A stretch of DNA of 64,000 nt from assembly GCA_002749535.1 (NCBI GenBank), contig MZZL01000398.1, positions 631,513 to 695,512 of the forward strand, read 5' to 3'. A program made the translations under genes and the position numbers. This document shows positions 36,246 to 47,635 of this stretch, piece by piece; the stretch's first letter is position 1, and each line of letters opens with the position of its first letter. Below the pieces are notes generated by a model, which worked only from the letters and a program-made list of their open reading frames with translations, ran no database searches and was not told where the DNA came from. The DNA comes from Apophysomyces variabilis (Eukaryota; Mucoromycota; Mucoromycetes; Mucorales; Mucoraceae).

Positions 36246-38379
36246 GCCATAGAATTACCAAATCTACGAATAAAAGCAAATATGGATACTCATGTAATAA
36301 TTTTTCTGACCCAGTAAATACGATTACAATAGATGGAAAATCGTGGTACATCCTATCCAAGGAAAACACTTTTATGCGTTTAACCAAGTTGTTACTATAA
36401 ATTCATTGTACAAAAAAGGCTCGTCTCTTCCCGTTTCAATGGATGTCACTACCAATTACAGTCATTGGCAAGAAAGCAATGGGCGATGTGTAGCATAGCA
36501 ACAGACGGACAAAGCAACAGGAAAAATGGAACATTTCTTAAAGAAGCACACAGTGTTAACAGGTATACCGTTTCTTTACACAGATGTAAAACTACTCATT
36601 AACTAACGTAAAATTATTTTTGATCATCAGCATAAAACGGTTACAAAATACTTCGCAGAAATTTGGCTTTTTCGTATATCTAGGAGACTAGCACAGATAG
36701 AAAAACTCTCGTTACATCGTCTAATGCAATAGATTTTTTTTGAAGAATCATCTAATCATAAATATAAAAATTCGCAATAAGAGATTTTGTATCAAAAGCG
36801 TGTTCTCGTTCAGGGGCAAGTGCATCTCCATCACAAAGACATAGATACCCATCTACTAATTAGAGGATAATCTAAACGACCCAATGCTTAATACAGTTGA
36901 GGATACGGCTAATATCAGTAAAAATAATGTGGCGATTTTGTCTGTGTCATGGAAGACGCCAGGTATCTGTATGACGTGTGAAAACTCAATATATAAAGGT
37001 TGAACCTTATCAAATATATTGTTTACAAAACAAAACGAAGTCTGTAGTAATTTTCAACGTAAATAGTTTGAATTGAGTATTAACACATATGAGGAGGTTT
37101 ACGTGCTGCTTAAAAGAAGCCACGATTCTCAAAGTGCTGATCCTCGCTCTCAATGTCCTGCAGATTACCTCAAAAACAAATTATCGGAGCTTTTGATTAT
37201 TCCACTATATTGTTTTTCTCAATTACATGAAATGTCGTTCGTAACTAACCGTTGAACAAATTAGAGGAGTCACTTCATACCACACAATGCTAATCATGCC
37301 CGTAATTTGATAAAAGGAGGACGTGCAAGACAACTACAAAATGGAAGAATTTGAGTCCACAATATATCATTCCATTTGATTCTTGAAATGAGATCCAGCT
37401 CGCTTATCAAAGGCCTCTATTATTTGTGATGGAAACAACGGTATGAACGTACCGAACCCAAAAATTTCTTGTAAAAGTTGGTCATCAAGTGCTCCATACC
37501 CCCAGTCAACCGTAATAAGTATTTTTGCGGAAGCTTTCAAAGCTGTCTGTTATATCAAAGAAAGACTTGAGGAGGAATAGAAATGAGTAGATGTCTACAT
37601 TTAAGAAACCGTGTGCCTGGAGTCCAATTAAGCCTTGTGATGGGATTCTCCCAGGTTATCCAGCATTCTGCAACTAGTTTTTTCTTTGTCTCTTTTACAT
37701 TGCGTAAGACTAAAGAATGAGTGTGCATTAGGTAATCTATGTATTTTGCAGCTAATGTGATTGATCATTTTCGTATACATATCGTCATTATGTTTCAGGC
37801 AAAGATAAGTTCAATTTAGAATGAAAGCCTTTACTCATATTTATGCTTAAGCTGCTAAAAGAAATAATTCATTATAAGAAAATAATCCATAGATTTGGTA
37901 CTTGTACGTTATTTAAAGAAAGGGCGTTTACGCGTTTTCTCCAACGGCTTAAATGACATGTTTATGAAGATGTTGTCAATTGAACAGTGATCGAAGTGAC
38001 TCGTCATCAGACTCCGAGCCTTGTCAAAATTTAGATGACTCTCTGTTTTCCCCTTTATGCAGCTCTTTCTTCCACTTCTCTTGTCAGCAATTTTAGTTCG
38101 CTTGGTTTGCCCCTTTACCCTCCTATTTTGTACAGCTTATTAAAAAAAGTAATATGAAAATTTCAGCGAGAGGCAGAGGAAGCCGAAGCACAACAAGGTA
38201 TGTTGCTGATATGTGAGATTCATTGATATTACATGGCATATCCATAGCCACATATCAAGATTGCGGGGGCCCTTGGGCATAAGACAAAGAGAAATTGCAA
38301 ATGCCCCTTGTCAAAGGCATATGCTACAAAAGTAGAAGATTGACCATTATCAAAACCTTAATCGCATAATTTCTAACAG
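36246..38379. other. Long intergenic region
   Basis: About 2.1 kb of AT-rich sequence. The longest frames (about 60 codons) lack start context and protein-like composition. Near 38165-38200 a short charged frame (REAEEAEAQQ) could be a worn first exon of the nuclease relic that follows. Confidence 0.5.
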
Positions 38380-40905
38380 AGAAGAGAAAAGCCATTGATG
38401 ACAACGTTGAGACAAAGAGACAAAAGAAGCGCGGAAGAGTCTAGCGCGATCGGGCAAACAGAAACCCATCATCTTCTTCAGCGGTATGTAGTTCTTGTGG
38501 GCTGACGGGACACACAACAGCGAGATGGATTCAATGTGAGAACCACGTTCCGACTATCAAAGAAAAGGTTCGAGAAACCTTCGCTTCTGGTAGCGAAACG
38601 TACACAAGGGTGGTCCCATTTGATCCAGTTGTTCGCGCCGAGCACCGTAACCAGTTTTACCGCAAGATTATTTATCTATGTAGCTTCGTTCGAGAAGTCG
38701 TTTCCCGAGCACAGATCTTTGTAAACGGATACATCATTAACAGCGCTTAAACAGAGATTCCGGTTTACATATTCTCGCAAAATTTCTGGTACAGTGTCAG
38801 CCAGTTAGTACTTGGGAAAGGCGTCTTGAACAAGAACACAAAATTTCCTCCAAGCGTGCGTATACATTGAGAAACATTCAGCCAACATCATCCAGAGATT
38901 GTTTATCCTCTACGAGGATTTGTCGGATACAATGACTCTCTTGCAGCTGCATGCACCACGTTGCAGACTGCTTACACGAACCATGTGGTTGAGAACTTCA
39001 ATAACCGAATTGCTGCTTATTGCATACATGGATTCGGGTAGCTTCTTCCAATATGAATTCTACAAATGTGTTGCACTAAAATTTATGTTCTACATAGGAG
39101 CTTACCAAAGCCCAAACGAAAGCAATCTGTTAGGATTACGTAGTTAAAGCCATCGTTGATGGTGAGCCGCACTGGCCGACAACATCAGTAAGCATAGTAT
39201 ATATTCGTGCAGTGAATGCTGCGAACATAGTGTTGGATGAGCTCAGTCGTCACATACACGGTCCTTGCCGTTCCGCCTATCTGTCCGCTTCGCCTTGTTC
39301 ATATATCCCTGTGCTCCGCTTCATATTATAGAGCTTCATTTTGGCGCATCGAGAAGCCGAGGTAGCTTCAGCTCTCATAGGTTTGGCCGGAATTCAAGAT
39401 AATGACCAACAAAGCATTAGGCCGCCAGGGCTGTTTTCTCTGGTCCCCCTTCCCTCGTTCGGCTGGAGATTTATAAAATTAACGGTAACACACAGCAAAT
39501 GCTTTCGTCAGCTCGTCGATCCAACAACAACCATGGTTCAGTTGACAAGTATGAAGCAAACTTCAATTTGTTTAAGCAGCACTTCAATCTCGAGAAATAT
39601 GATTTCGGAAGGTAGGACATACTATTATGCAGCTGACTATGGCACCAAAACTCACATTTAGCACAGGAGAGAGAATCGGCAACCATTTCGTAATCAAATA
39701 ATGACAGACGGTTCTCGGTTCATTTCCAGTTCTCCCGGGCGAAAAGCACCCAAAGCTATTCATAAGAACAAATCAGGCTCCAAGATTTGACCACTGAACG
39801 AAGTTGCCCAATTCTACCGACCTGTTGCGGTGGATCCAGGCATTGGACACCTATTCACTGCCTCTTACGGTCATGGCGCGGACCAGCATGGAATCAGAAA
39901 ATGTTCCAATGCGGAATATTCTGTCACTGGGTCAGGTCGTAGGAACCATGCCTTAGACAAAGAAAAACGGGCAACGGGCATCAAAAACATCGAGTCGAAG
40001 TTTTCTATGGGCAAGACAACCGAAAATGACCAATACGCCAAATACGCGAATTAATTTTTTACGCATCGAGATGCGATTTTAGGTTCTATCACTCTGGCTG
40101 CGGTCATTCTCGTTTTCACAACTACCAAGGCAGACATCAGGCCGAGAGGAAGTATTCAATACTTTGGTGCACGGTGGAAAGAAGGGCAATCGCAGAAAGA
40201 GGAAAAAAACAAAGAGAAGCAGAAAAGAAAGATCAAGAAATCGCCAGAGAAAAAAAGAGAGGAGAGCAAGGGAACGCCAGGATGAAGCGAGCAATGCTAC
40301 TCAAGGTGTAGAAGTGTAAGCAACACACTTTATCTCTCTATGTCTAGGTTTTTCACGAGCGATACGTTTGTTACAGTCTTAGTAGGACCCTAGAATCCGC
40401 TGTTAGGTCGACAATCAGCAATCGAAGATTCCCTCGTTGGAGGAAAACAAAAGTAAAGCTTGATAATGATGGTAAGATGCCTCTTGTTATCTTCGGCAGC
40501 GGAATGTTTGGTAAAGGTCAAATGAGGTATAAAGGACATCCATCGGGAGTTGTGGGCCAGCTTTGGAAGAGCTTAAACGAAAACAAAACAATTACCAAGT
40601 CCCTGTTGTAACCATAGACGAGTACCTATCGTCTCAGCTAAACAAACTAGGCATACTATGTTGCAAACGTTTTTATCTGATGTAATTCTACCTAGATTTG
40701 CAACTCATGCCACAGCAGAAGTTTAACGAAACTCAAGACTTAGGATGGCGTTACTCACCACAGTGTCCTGGACTGTAAAACCTGCGGCATCCTGTGGAAT
40801 CGAGACGTTAATGCCGCCAACAAAATTTTTTAAAATCGCCGTATCAGTGTGGTCTACTGGAAATCAACCGGTTGTCTTCAATGGACCCCAACTGGGATTT
40901 AGATT
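38380..40905 (+). pseudogene. Decayed TnpB/Fanzor-type RNA-guided nuclease (RuvC) gene
   Basis: A long relic read on the plus strand. The 5' part stays in one frame from about 38380 to 39040 but has stops at 38442, 38748, 38868 and 39039. It shows a basic nuclear-signal-like run (KRQKKRGR), a zinc-knuckle-like block (CSSCGLTGHTTARW) and helical text. Later parts shift frame: IVDGEPHWPTTS (near 39155), LFSLVPLPSFGWRFIKL (near 39435), RuvC-I VAVDPGIGHLFTASYG with its Asp at 39833, RuvC-II VVTIDEY with its Glu at 40620, and the zinc-ribbon/RuvC-III block CKTCGILWNRDVNAAN with its Asp at 40804. This D...E...CxxC...RDxNAA order is the signature of TnpB and its eukaryotic homologues Fanzor. The catalytic residues survive, but the reading frame does not, so it is inactive. 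No terminal repeats or guide RNA end could be fixed, and the outer limits are approximate. Confidence 0.75.
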
Positions 40906-41199
40906 GTTACGGTAAGTGTATTAGGCAATGTTTCCCTGTTAGTATTATTTTGCTAATACTTATCTTCTCTAGATGTTCAATCGGTAAGCCTTTTATCACA
41001 ATTAAACAGAGGATGCTCACTAACGGTTGTTGGCAAATTCTTTACAACTTTTATCTCCCAATCTTCAAAAACTTTGAATAAACCAGTACAGTTGATACCC
41101 TGAGCTTGAAACGGGGCACTAATTTTTAGACTCAGTTAAGCAATGATTTTAAAATTGGCGTATATTGACGTGCAAAAACCTCTGGCTCGATCAACTCAA

Positions 41200-42096
41200 A
41201 TGAGCAGCAGTTCAAGTAAAAGCAGCAAGAAAAAGCAGGCAAAGAAGAATGAAGATCCCATATATGAGGTAGAATCTATCTTACGTCACCGTACCCGCCG
41301 AAACAAAAAAGTATGCAAGCGCACCGATTAGAATGTTTATGCACAGAAACAGAACATAGTTCAGAAGCTGATTACAGCCATAGGGAAATTCAACGACGGA
41401 ATACCTCATTAAGTGGAAAGGATACTCTGCCGAGGATAATACATGGGAAACTGAGGCGAACATGTAATTCTGACAGTTAGATCGCGTGTGGATCGCGTCT
41501 AAAGGCAGTCATAGCATAGACAAAAAGCTATTAATGAAGTACTGGGCTTCAAAGAGTCGTCAGAAAACATCGCGACCAGAAAACAAACGCAAGAAAGCAG
41601 CGCTGACAACAGCACTAAAGAGTGAAACCCATCGTCCGACCAAGAAAAACAAAACGGTAAAAGATACGGACGCAGGACACGATGATATCGGTACTATGGA
41701 GCAACCAATACAAGAAGAGCAGCAGGATCATTCAACGGATTCCATTCTGAATGAGGTGATCTACGATTCGGACTATCGCACTGGAAAGGACTGGGATTGG
41801 ACGACCTCGGTAAAAAACGTGGAGCTGGTGACGCGTTATCCTCGACAAGATTCGGATGCTGTCATTTATGCCGTACTCCGCTGGTACAATAAGATATGCG
41901 TAGTAAGGATAACAAGTGTTAATGGAATTCTATTAGGAACGACGGTGCCTTATCCATGCATCCCACACAAACATTGCAAAAGCGATGTCCTTTGCAGGTA
42001 AGGGTTTATACAAAAAGGATCAGATTCCTGGTTAATTGGCATTAATACTAGTTACTTGAATACTATGAACAACGGTTACGTTTCGAAGCACTCTAA
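41200..42096 (+). CDS. HP1-type heterochromatin protein (chromodomain plus chromoshadow domain)
   Basis: Exons 41200-41310, 41384-41463, 41515-41883, 41937-41997 and 42052-42096 close to 221 residues. The chromodomain has the three aromatic-cage positions (YEVESIL, then EYLIKWKGYS, then NTWE), so it should bind methylated H3K9. A basic, polar hinge follows. The C-terminal chromoshadow domain begins around WTTSVKNVELVTRY and ends in LLEYYEQRLRF, the dimerising helix of HP1. Length and order match fission-yeast Swi6 and animal HP1 in short form. An in-frame ATG also exists at 41143; I prefer 41200, which stands directly before the Ser/Lys-rich leader. It lies 295 bp after the nuclease relic on the same strand. 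Introns are 51-73 bp. Confidence 0.9.
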
Positions 42097-43006
42097 GAAA
42101 TTACATCTTTTAAACATATATTAATTAGTTCATCTATTTATCTATGAAACTTCTCCGGAATTATTACTCAACGAAGAAGCCCGTCTTTATCATGGTGGAA
42201 TTGATATATGATACATGGATATCACTTTTTGCAAACTTAGGAACGCATAAGGATAGATTCATTCTTGTCTCCATAGCTGGAATTCAACCAGACAAGTCTA
42301 ATGCAGAAGGTGGTTGCTGTTGTACGCATGTCCTTTGATACTGAAAAATAGTCATATAATCCGTTTGTTCCATGCTCCTCCATTGCCACCATCTGTTATC
42401 ATAACTCTGTTTCAAGAACAGCTGTACATCCAAGTATGACTCCAGTACTGGGACAGTGAGATACAAGCCTGAGAAGCTGTTTATGAACGTCATTTATGCT
42501 TTCTTCACCTATTGTCTCACTGTGTGACATCTGCTATTCTTATGTTGCTGTTTCTTGCTAGATCGATACTGTTCAATTCGGCTTATTTTTTGGCCAAGCG
42601 CAAATCTTGCCATTTTCAATCTATTGCATCAGGTTTCTTTTAGTTTTCATATTGGACGCTATGAAAAGCAATTTAGGGTATAGACTTGAAGCTAATCTAG
42701 CGGACTAATATATAAGGGTAAACTCTTGCCAGGTCTAAAGGGCATGAAACAATTAGGCAGTCCTGCGGAAGGAGATTTCCGCAGGCCAAGGTGGATAACA
42801 AGGTTCTAGCGCTTCATTTTTACCTTCCGGTGGGAATCAGATAGCTGGCCTTGGCCTATCCAGCCGCGAGAACAGAAATATAAAAGTCTGCCTCGGCTGA
42901 ACTGATGGCTAAAATAACCGCTCCATTTGAAGTTAGTCAGCAGTATTAGGCGGATTTAAATATGCAACCTTCTTTTTTGTTCCTTCCCCGCATTATTCTC
43001 TCCTCA
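42097..43006. other. Intergenic region upstream of the short-chain dehydrogenase gene
   Basis: Contains the inverted repeat at 42762 and probably the promoter of the dehydrogenase gene. No other gene is supported. Confidence 0.5.
42762..42785. promoter_or_regulatory. Inverted repeat CCTGCGGAA-N6-TTCCGCAGG
   Basis: A perfect 9-bp inverted repeat with a 6-bp centre, about 220-245 bp before the dehydrogenase ATG. It contains CGG-N10-CCG, as bound by Zn2Cys6 dimers. The half-site also occurs in the inverted repeat at 34393. Confidence 0.4.
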
Positions 43007-44110
43007 ATGGATATCCCAGCCTTATTCAGTGTCAAAGACAAGGTAAACCCTTCACATTACCGCGCCCTTATATTCACAATCAGTTGTAATAGGTCGTACT
43101 GGTCACCGGAGGCTCCCGAGGCATTGGTGAAATGATCGCCACGGTATATATACATAATTCAGGGATGAGCTGTCAATAATCACTGATGTTGACGAAAAGG
43201 GATTCGTGTCTGCCGGTGCTAAAGTGTACATTACAAGTCGGTCGGCTGACGTCTGCAACAAGGTAACAATGCGTTGCAATATTATCTGTTCGCTTATTTA
43301 TCTTGTTAAGGTGGCCAAGGAGCTAACGGCTCGGGGTCCTGGTCAATGCATTTCTATTCCTGCTGATTTGCAAAAGTTGGACGAAGTCAAACGATTGGTA
43401 GCCGAGTTGTCGAAACGTGAAAAACGTATGTAAGCAAGATCAGATCAATGTCTCATTCTTCATCGATATGACAGATTTGGACGTCCTGATCAACAATGCT
43501 GGAGCAAATTGGGCTGAAGCCATCGAGGACTATCCTGATCAAGCTTTTGAAAAAGTGATCAATCTCAATCTGAAGCGTATTTTCACTCTTACACAAGCGT
43601 ATGTGGGCGCCGCCTGAGGAGCAGGTTTATTCTTGTAAAACTGACTGGACATTCTAGGTGTCTTCCCTTATTAACCGCCACGGACACTCTATCCCGCGTT
43701 ATCAACATTGGATCCATTGACGGCATCCGTGTATGTAACGGACATGAAAAATTTGCTTGTCGTACTAAAAAGCCGAGGAAACGAATTATTAGGTACCTCC
43801 CATGGAAACGTACGCTTATGGAGCGTCTAAGGCTGGTCTCCATCACTTGACACGTCAGATGGCTTCACATCTTGGTGCTAAAGGTGTTACAGTGAATGCC
43901 ATCGCTCCTGGAGCCTTCGAATCCAAGATGATGAAAGTAACCCTTGACAGGTTTGGCGATGTTATTCGTGGAAACCTACCTTTGGGACGAATTGGTCAAC
44001 CAGAAGATATTGCTGGAACCTGCATTTATCTGGCGTCCAGGGCTGGTGAATATACGACAGGCGCAACTCTTGTGGTTGATGGCGGTGCTCTTGTCTCTTC
44101 CAAGATGTAG
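43007..44110 (+). CDS. Short-chain dehydrogenase/reductase (SDR)
   Basis: Seven exons (43007-43042, 43093-43143, 43200-43262, 43311-43425, 43475-43598, 43658-43730, 43793-44110) close to 259 residues, standard for a classical SDR. The Rossmann motif is TGGSRGIG, followed by NNAG. The catalytic Ser sits in NIGSID and the Tyr and Lys in YAYGASKAG. The C-terminus has the VDGG block. The Arg after the first strand (ITSRSADV) suggests NADP(H). Overall wording (APGAFESKMM, GRIGQPEDIAGTCIYLAS) is close to gluconate 5-dehydrogenase and RhlG-like 3-oxoacyl reductases, but substrate is not certain. An in-frame ATG at 42962 could add 15 residues. No signal peptide is evident with the chosen start. Confidence 0.9.
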
Positions 44111-44640
44111 GATAATAAAGTACGGTAACGAATGATTTCCCACGTAAACCTCTAAGGGTGACATGAGTTGGATTTTCAGAACATAGAACTGGTCGTTTTT
44201 CAGGATCTTCTTTAAAAAGCAGAGAGATTCAGAAGATTAGCAAATAAACTTATATCAAGACATCAGGCATCTAAAGATACAGATTCGCTAGACCATAAAT
44301 CTTATGGCTGTTAAGGAAAATGTGACATGGATGCTACAATACTATTCGTGATAAGTGATATAAAACCTGATTTTCTCGGTGATTCGAGTTCTAGACTGGT
44401 AAAAAGTGTCAACTTCCATGTTCTCCGTAGTTGGGCCCATGGGATATTCCTGCAAGTGCCTGCGACCTCAAGCCACCGCATCATCATATAGAAATTACAC
44501 TTGTTGGAAGGTCTCTGTACGGTAAGGGTAGTGGCTTGTACCGATCCATGGTGCCGGACGGAGTTTGGAGACTGATCGTTGCGAACAACTGGATGCAAGG
44601 CAGGCCAGCCGTAGCAACCTTCTCTTTCTTCCACACGAAT
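44111..44640. other. Intergenic region upstream of RACK1
   Basis: Promoter and 5' leader of the RACK1 gene. The last 40 bp before the ATG are rich in CT, as in highly expressed translation genes. Open frames here show no domain. Confidence 0.5.
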
Positions 44641-45920
44641 ATGGATACTCTTACTCTGCGCGGCACGCTTAAAGGTGTGTAATCGATTGGATGATGGATG
44701 GATGAGTGGATGAATTGATTCTGCGATATATCCGAAAATCATGATAATAACGTTTGAGCTGTGTGGTAATCGCTTTTTCCTTTCCTTTTCTTGCTGCGCT
44801 ATAGGTCACGGCAACTGGGGTAAGTGCTACTTGCTTCAAGTTTTGCGATTAGACGTATATGAACCTTTTCTTTCTGCGTTATAGTTACTGCCATCGCCAC
44901 CACCTCCGAGGCTCCTGACATGGTTTTGTCTGCCTCCCGCGGTAAGCTAATGGGATAGAAGCAAAAACGCGAAGAACATATTTGCTAAATGTATTGAACC
45001 TTCAGACAAGTCTATCATTGTCTGGCACCTTACCAGGTTAGTAGGAAAAAGGGGGAATTAAAATAACGGAAGATCAACATGGGGTATTGATGACTCGGAT
45101 CTGCAGAGATGAGACCAACTACGGTGTCCCCCGCAAGTCCCTTTTGGGTCACAACCACTTCGTTGAGGACATTGCCATCTCTTCCGACGGTCAATTCGCT
45201 TTGTCTGCCTCGTGGGATAAGACTCTCCGTCTCTGGGATTTGAACACTGGTGTCACTACCCGCCGCTTTGTCGGTCACGAAAAGGATGTCTTGTCCGTCT
45301 CTTTCTCTGCCGATAACCGTCAGATCGTCTCCGGTTCCCGTGATAAGAGCATCAAGTTGTGGAACACCCTTGGTGAATGCAAGTACAACATTACCGAGGA
45401 TGGTCACTCCGAATGGGTTTCCTGCGTTCGTTTCTCGCCTAACCCTGCCAACCCTGTCATTGTCTCTGGTGGTTGGGATAAGATCGTCAAGGTCTGGGAT
45501 CTTACCAAGCTTAAGCTTCGCACCAACTTCATTGGTCACAACGGCTATGTTAGCACTGTTACCGTCTCTCCCGATGGTTCCCTCTGCGCTTCTGCTGGCA
45601 AAGACGGTATCGTTATGCTCTGGGATCTTAACGACTCTAAGCACTTGTACTCTCTTGAGGCTGGTGATGTCGTCAACGCCTTGACCTTCTCCCCCAACCG
45701 CTACTGGCTTTGCGCTGCCACTGCCTCTGCCATTAAGATTTGGGATCTTGAATCCAAGACCATTGTCGATGAGCTCCGCCCCGAGTTCAACCAGGTTGGC
45801 AAGAGAAAGGCTCGTGACCCCGAATGTTTGTCCGTTGCCTGGTCTGCTGACGGCTCCACCCTGTTCTCCGGTTACACTGACAATGACATCCGTGTCTGGA
45901 AGGTGTCCCCCTCTATTTAA
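44641..45920 (+). CDS. cpc2: RACK1 / Cpc2 / Asc1, ribosome-bound WD40 protein
   Basis: Exons 44641-44674, 44804-44818, 44885-44941, 45006-45036 and 45107-45920 close to 316 residues, one less than human RACK1. Seven WD40 repeats are readable, with repeated SxSRDKSIxxW and [12 protein letters not shown] blocks, the RACK1-specific [14 protein letters not shown] and the C-terminal [13 protein letters not shown]. The protein sits on the head of the 40S subunit, where it scaffolds kinases and takes part in translation control and quality control. Exon 2 is only 15 nt long. The strong preference for codons such as GTC, GGT, TCC and CGT marks high expression. All introns lie in the first 470 bp, which is typical of genes with intron-stimulated expression. 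Confidence 0.97.
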
Positions 45921-47635
45921 ACATGCTTTTGGGTGCTTTGATAGAGTGAAAAAGCGAAAATAAAAAAAAGGAACAAAAAAAGCAGTTTTGTGTTGCTGAT
46001 GGAAGAGAAAAATTGCTCAATGGAAGGAATTTATATCGAAACAATGCAAAACACACGGATTGAACGGATTATGTTCGATGACGCCCTACAATGCGAAAAA
46101 CTGAGCGAGGAAGCATATCACAACAGAATCCAATAAACAGTATCTTCGTATAACGACCATCAGTAGGGATGCGTGCTACATCCTAGAGATATTAAAAGGG
46201 AGCTGAAGTTCAAACCATAAACTCTTGGTTACTGCTAAAAATATGAACAGTAGACAATGAAATCAGTTGTACCAGCAATTCTTGGAAGGATATGCACTCT
46301 ATAGATCCTCACTTTTTGCACAAGCTAAATAACGTTTCAGTCCGTATGGTGCAGACGGTAGTAAGCTGTCTCGTTTTAAGGTAGTTTCCAAATTGGAAAT
46401 AGTTTATTTATTAACGTTATCTAGAAGGACAAATACGGCGATATTCGTTTTAGAGTGACCTTCAGCCTATGTATGCATCTTGTAGAAGATGTTGGCTGTG
46501 ACATAGATGAAAGAGAAGGGTGAATGTTGTGATCATGTCAGCGGTTAGTAAACAGTTACAGTTAAAGTAAACAAAAAAAAAGATTGGCATGTTGATGAAA
46601 TAGAATGCTATTGTCAATAATACGCGCTGTTGAAATACAAAGTAGATTCAAGGATTCAAGGCATTGATGTTTACCGTTGATATTTACCATTGATACCCTT
46701 CTCTTTTTACTCGAAACAGGGTTGCAGGAGATGTCATTTCTCGAGCTGCTTCACTTCAAGTGATACGGCAGGTTTCCAACACAGAAAAAAATGTCATCAT
46801 AAATTACTTACGTTCGAGAAAACTTTGTCTGTGTGACTCATGTTGTAAATATTTCGTGCGACTGTATCCAAAAAGCTATGCGCACTGCATTGATATTCAA
46901 TGTAATACCTGTTAACCTGAGCGTAGCGCTACATTTGGATCTTGTTTATTATCTCCTGACAATGTTTATCGAGATCTAACTAAAAAGAACGAGCCTCACT
47001 GTCCTGGCAAAGTATAGGGTAATACACGAGTACTCGCCAATCGGAGATGCAATGAGTGGGCTCATCGTCGTCGATCGCCAACGCTGGGTTATAATTGTTA
47101 CACTCACATTCCAATTTGTGAGGGGGGGCTATCAATAACTTTTTGGTTAAGGCACGAGTGTTTCAGCGATCTCAATATTGCAAGCAACCATAGCTACCAG
47201 GAGGTATTGTTCTTCAAAAGGCGATGAATAATTCTAAGCGGATAACCATAAGAAAGAAAGTGGGGCACGTCTCATCCATGGTGGCCTATATATGGTATTC
47301 CCCGCGATTTAGGTCAGTTCCAATAGCGGATTGGACGCATACCATGAGAGATTCCTATTCAAGGTAAATAGGAGGAGTGAAGTTATGTAAAAGGGGACCG
47401 GATCACCATTCTAACATGGTGAGAGATGGGATGTGTCGGTCGTACAGAATGGAGATGTATAAAAAACAATTGGTCATGTGTGGTTCTCACTTTGCGCAAA
47501 AGGTAAACAGCGGTCTTTTTCCACACAGCCCCTCTCTGTTTTCTCTCTCTCTTTCTTTCTCTCACTCTAAAACAAACGCCTTCTCCGTTTCTTCTGTTCA
47601 ATGAGACTTCGGAGTCACGAGTAAAGTATCCTATA
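45921..47635. other. Intergenic region
   Basis: About 1.7 kb with no supported gene. The last 150 bp have a pyrimidine-rich leader (about 47517-47575) before the ATG of the Ert1/AcuK-type gene. Confidence 0.5.

Noticed and set aside
44675..44803. Box C/D snoRNA in the first RACK1 intron (yeast and animal RACK1 introns host snoRNAs)
   Set aside because: A C-box-like ATGATGG is present, but no matching D box and terminal stem were found.
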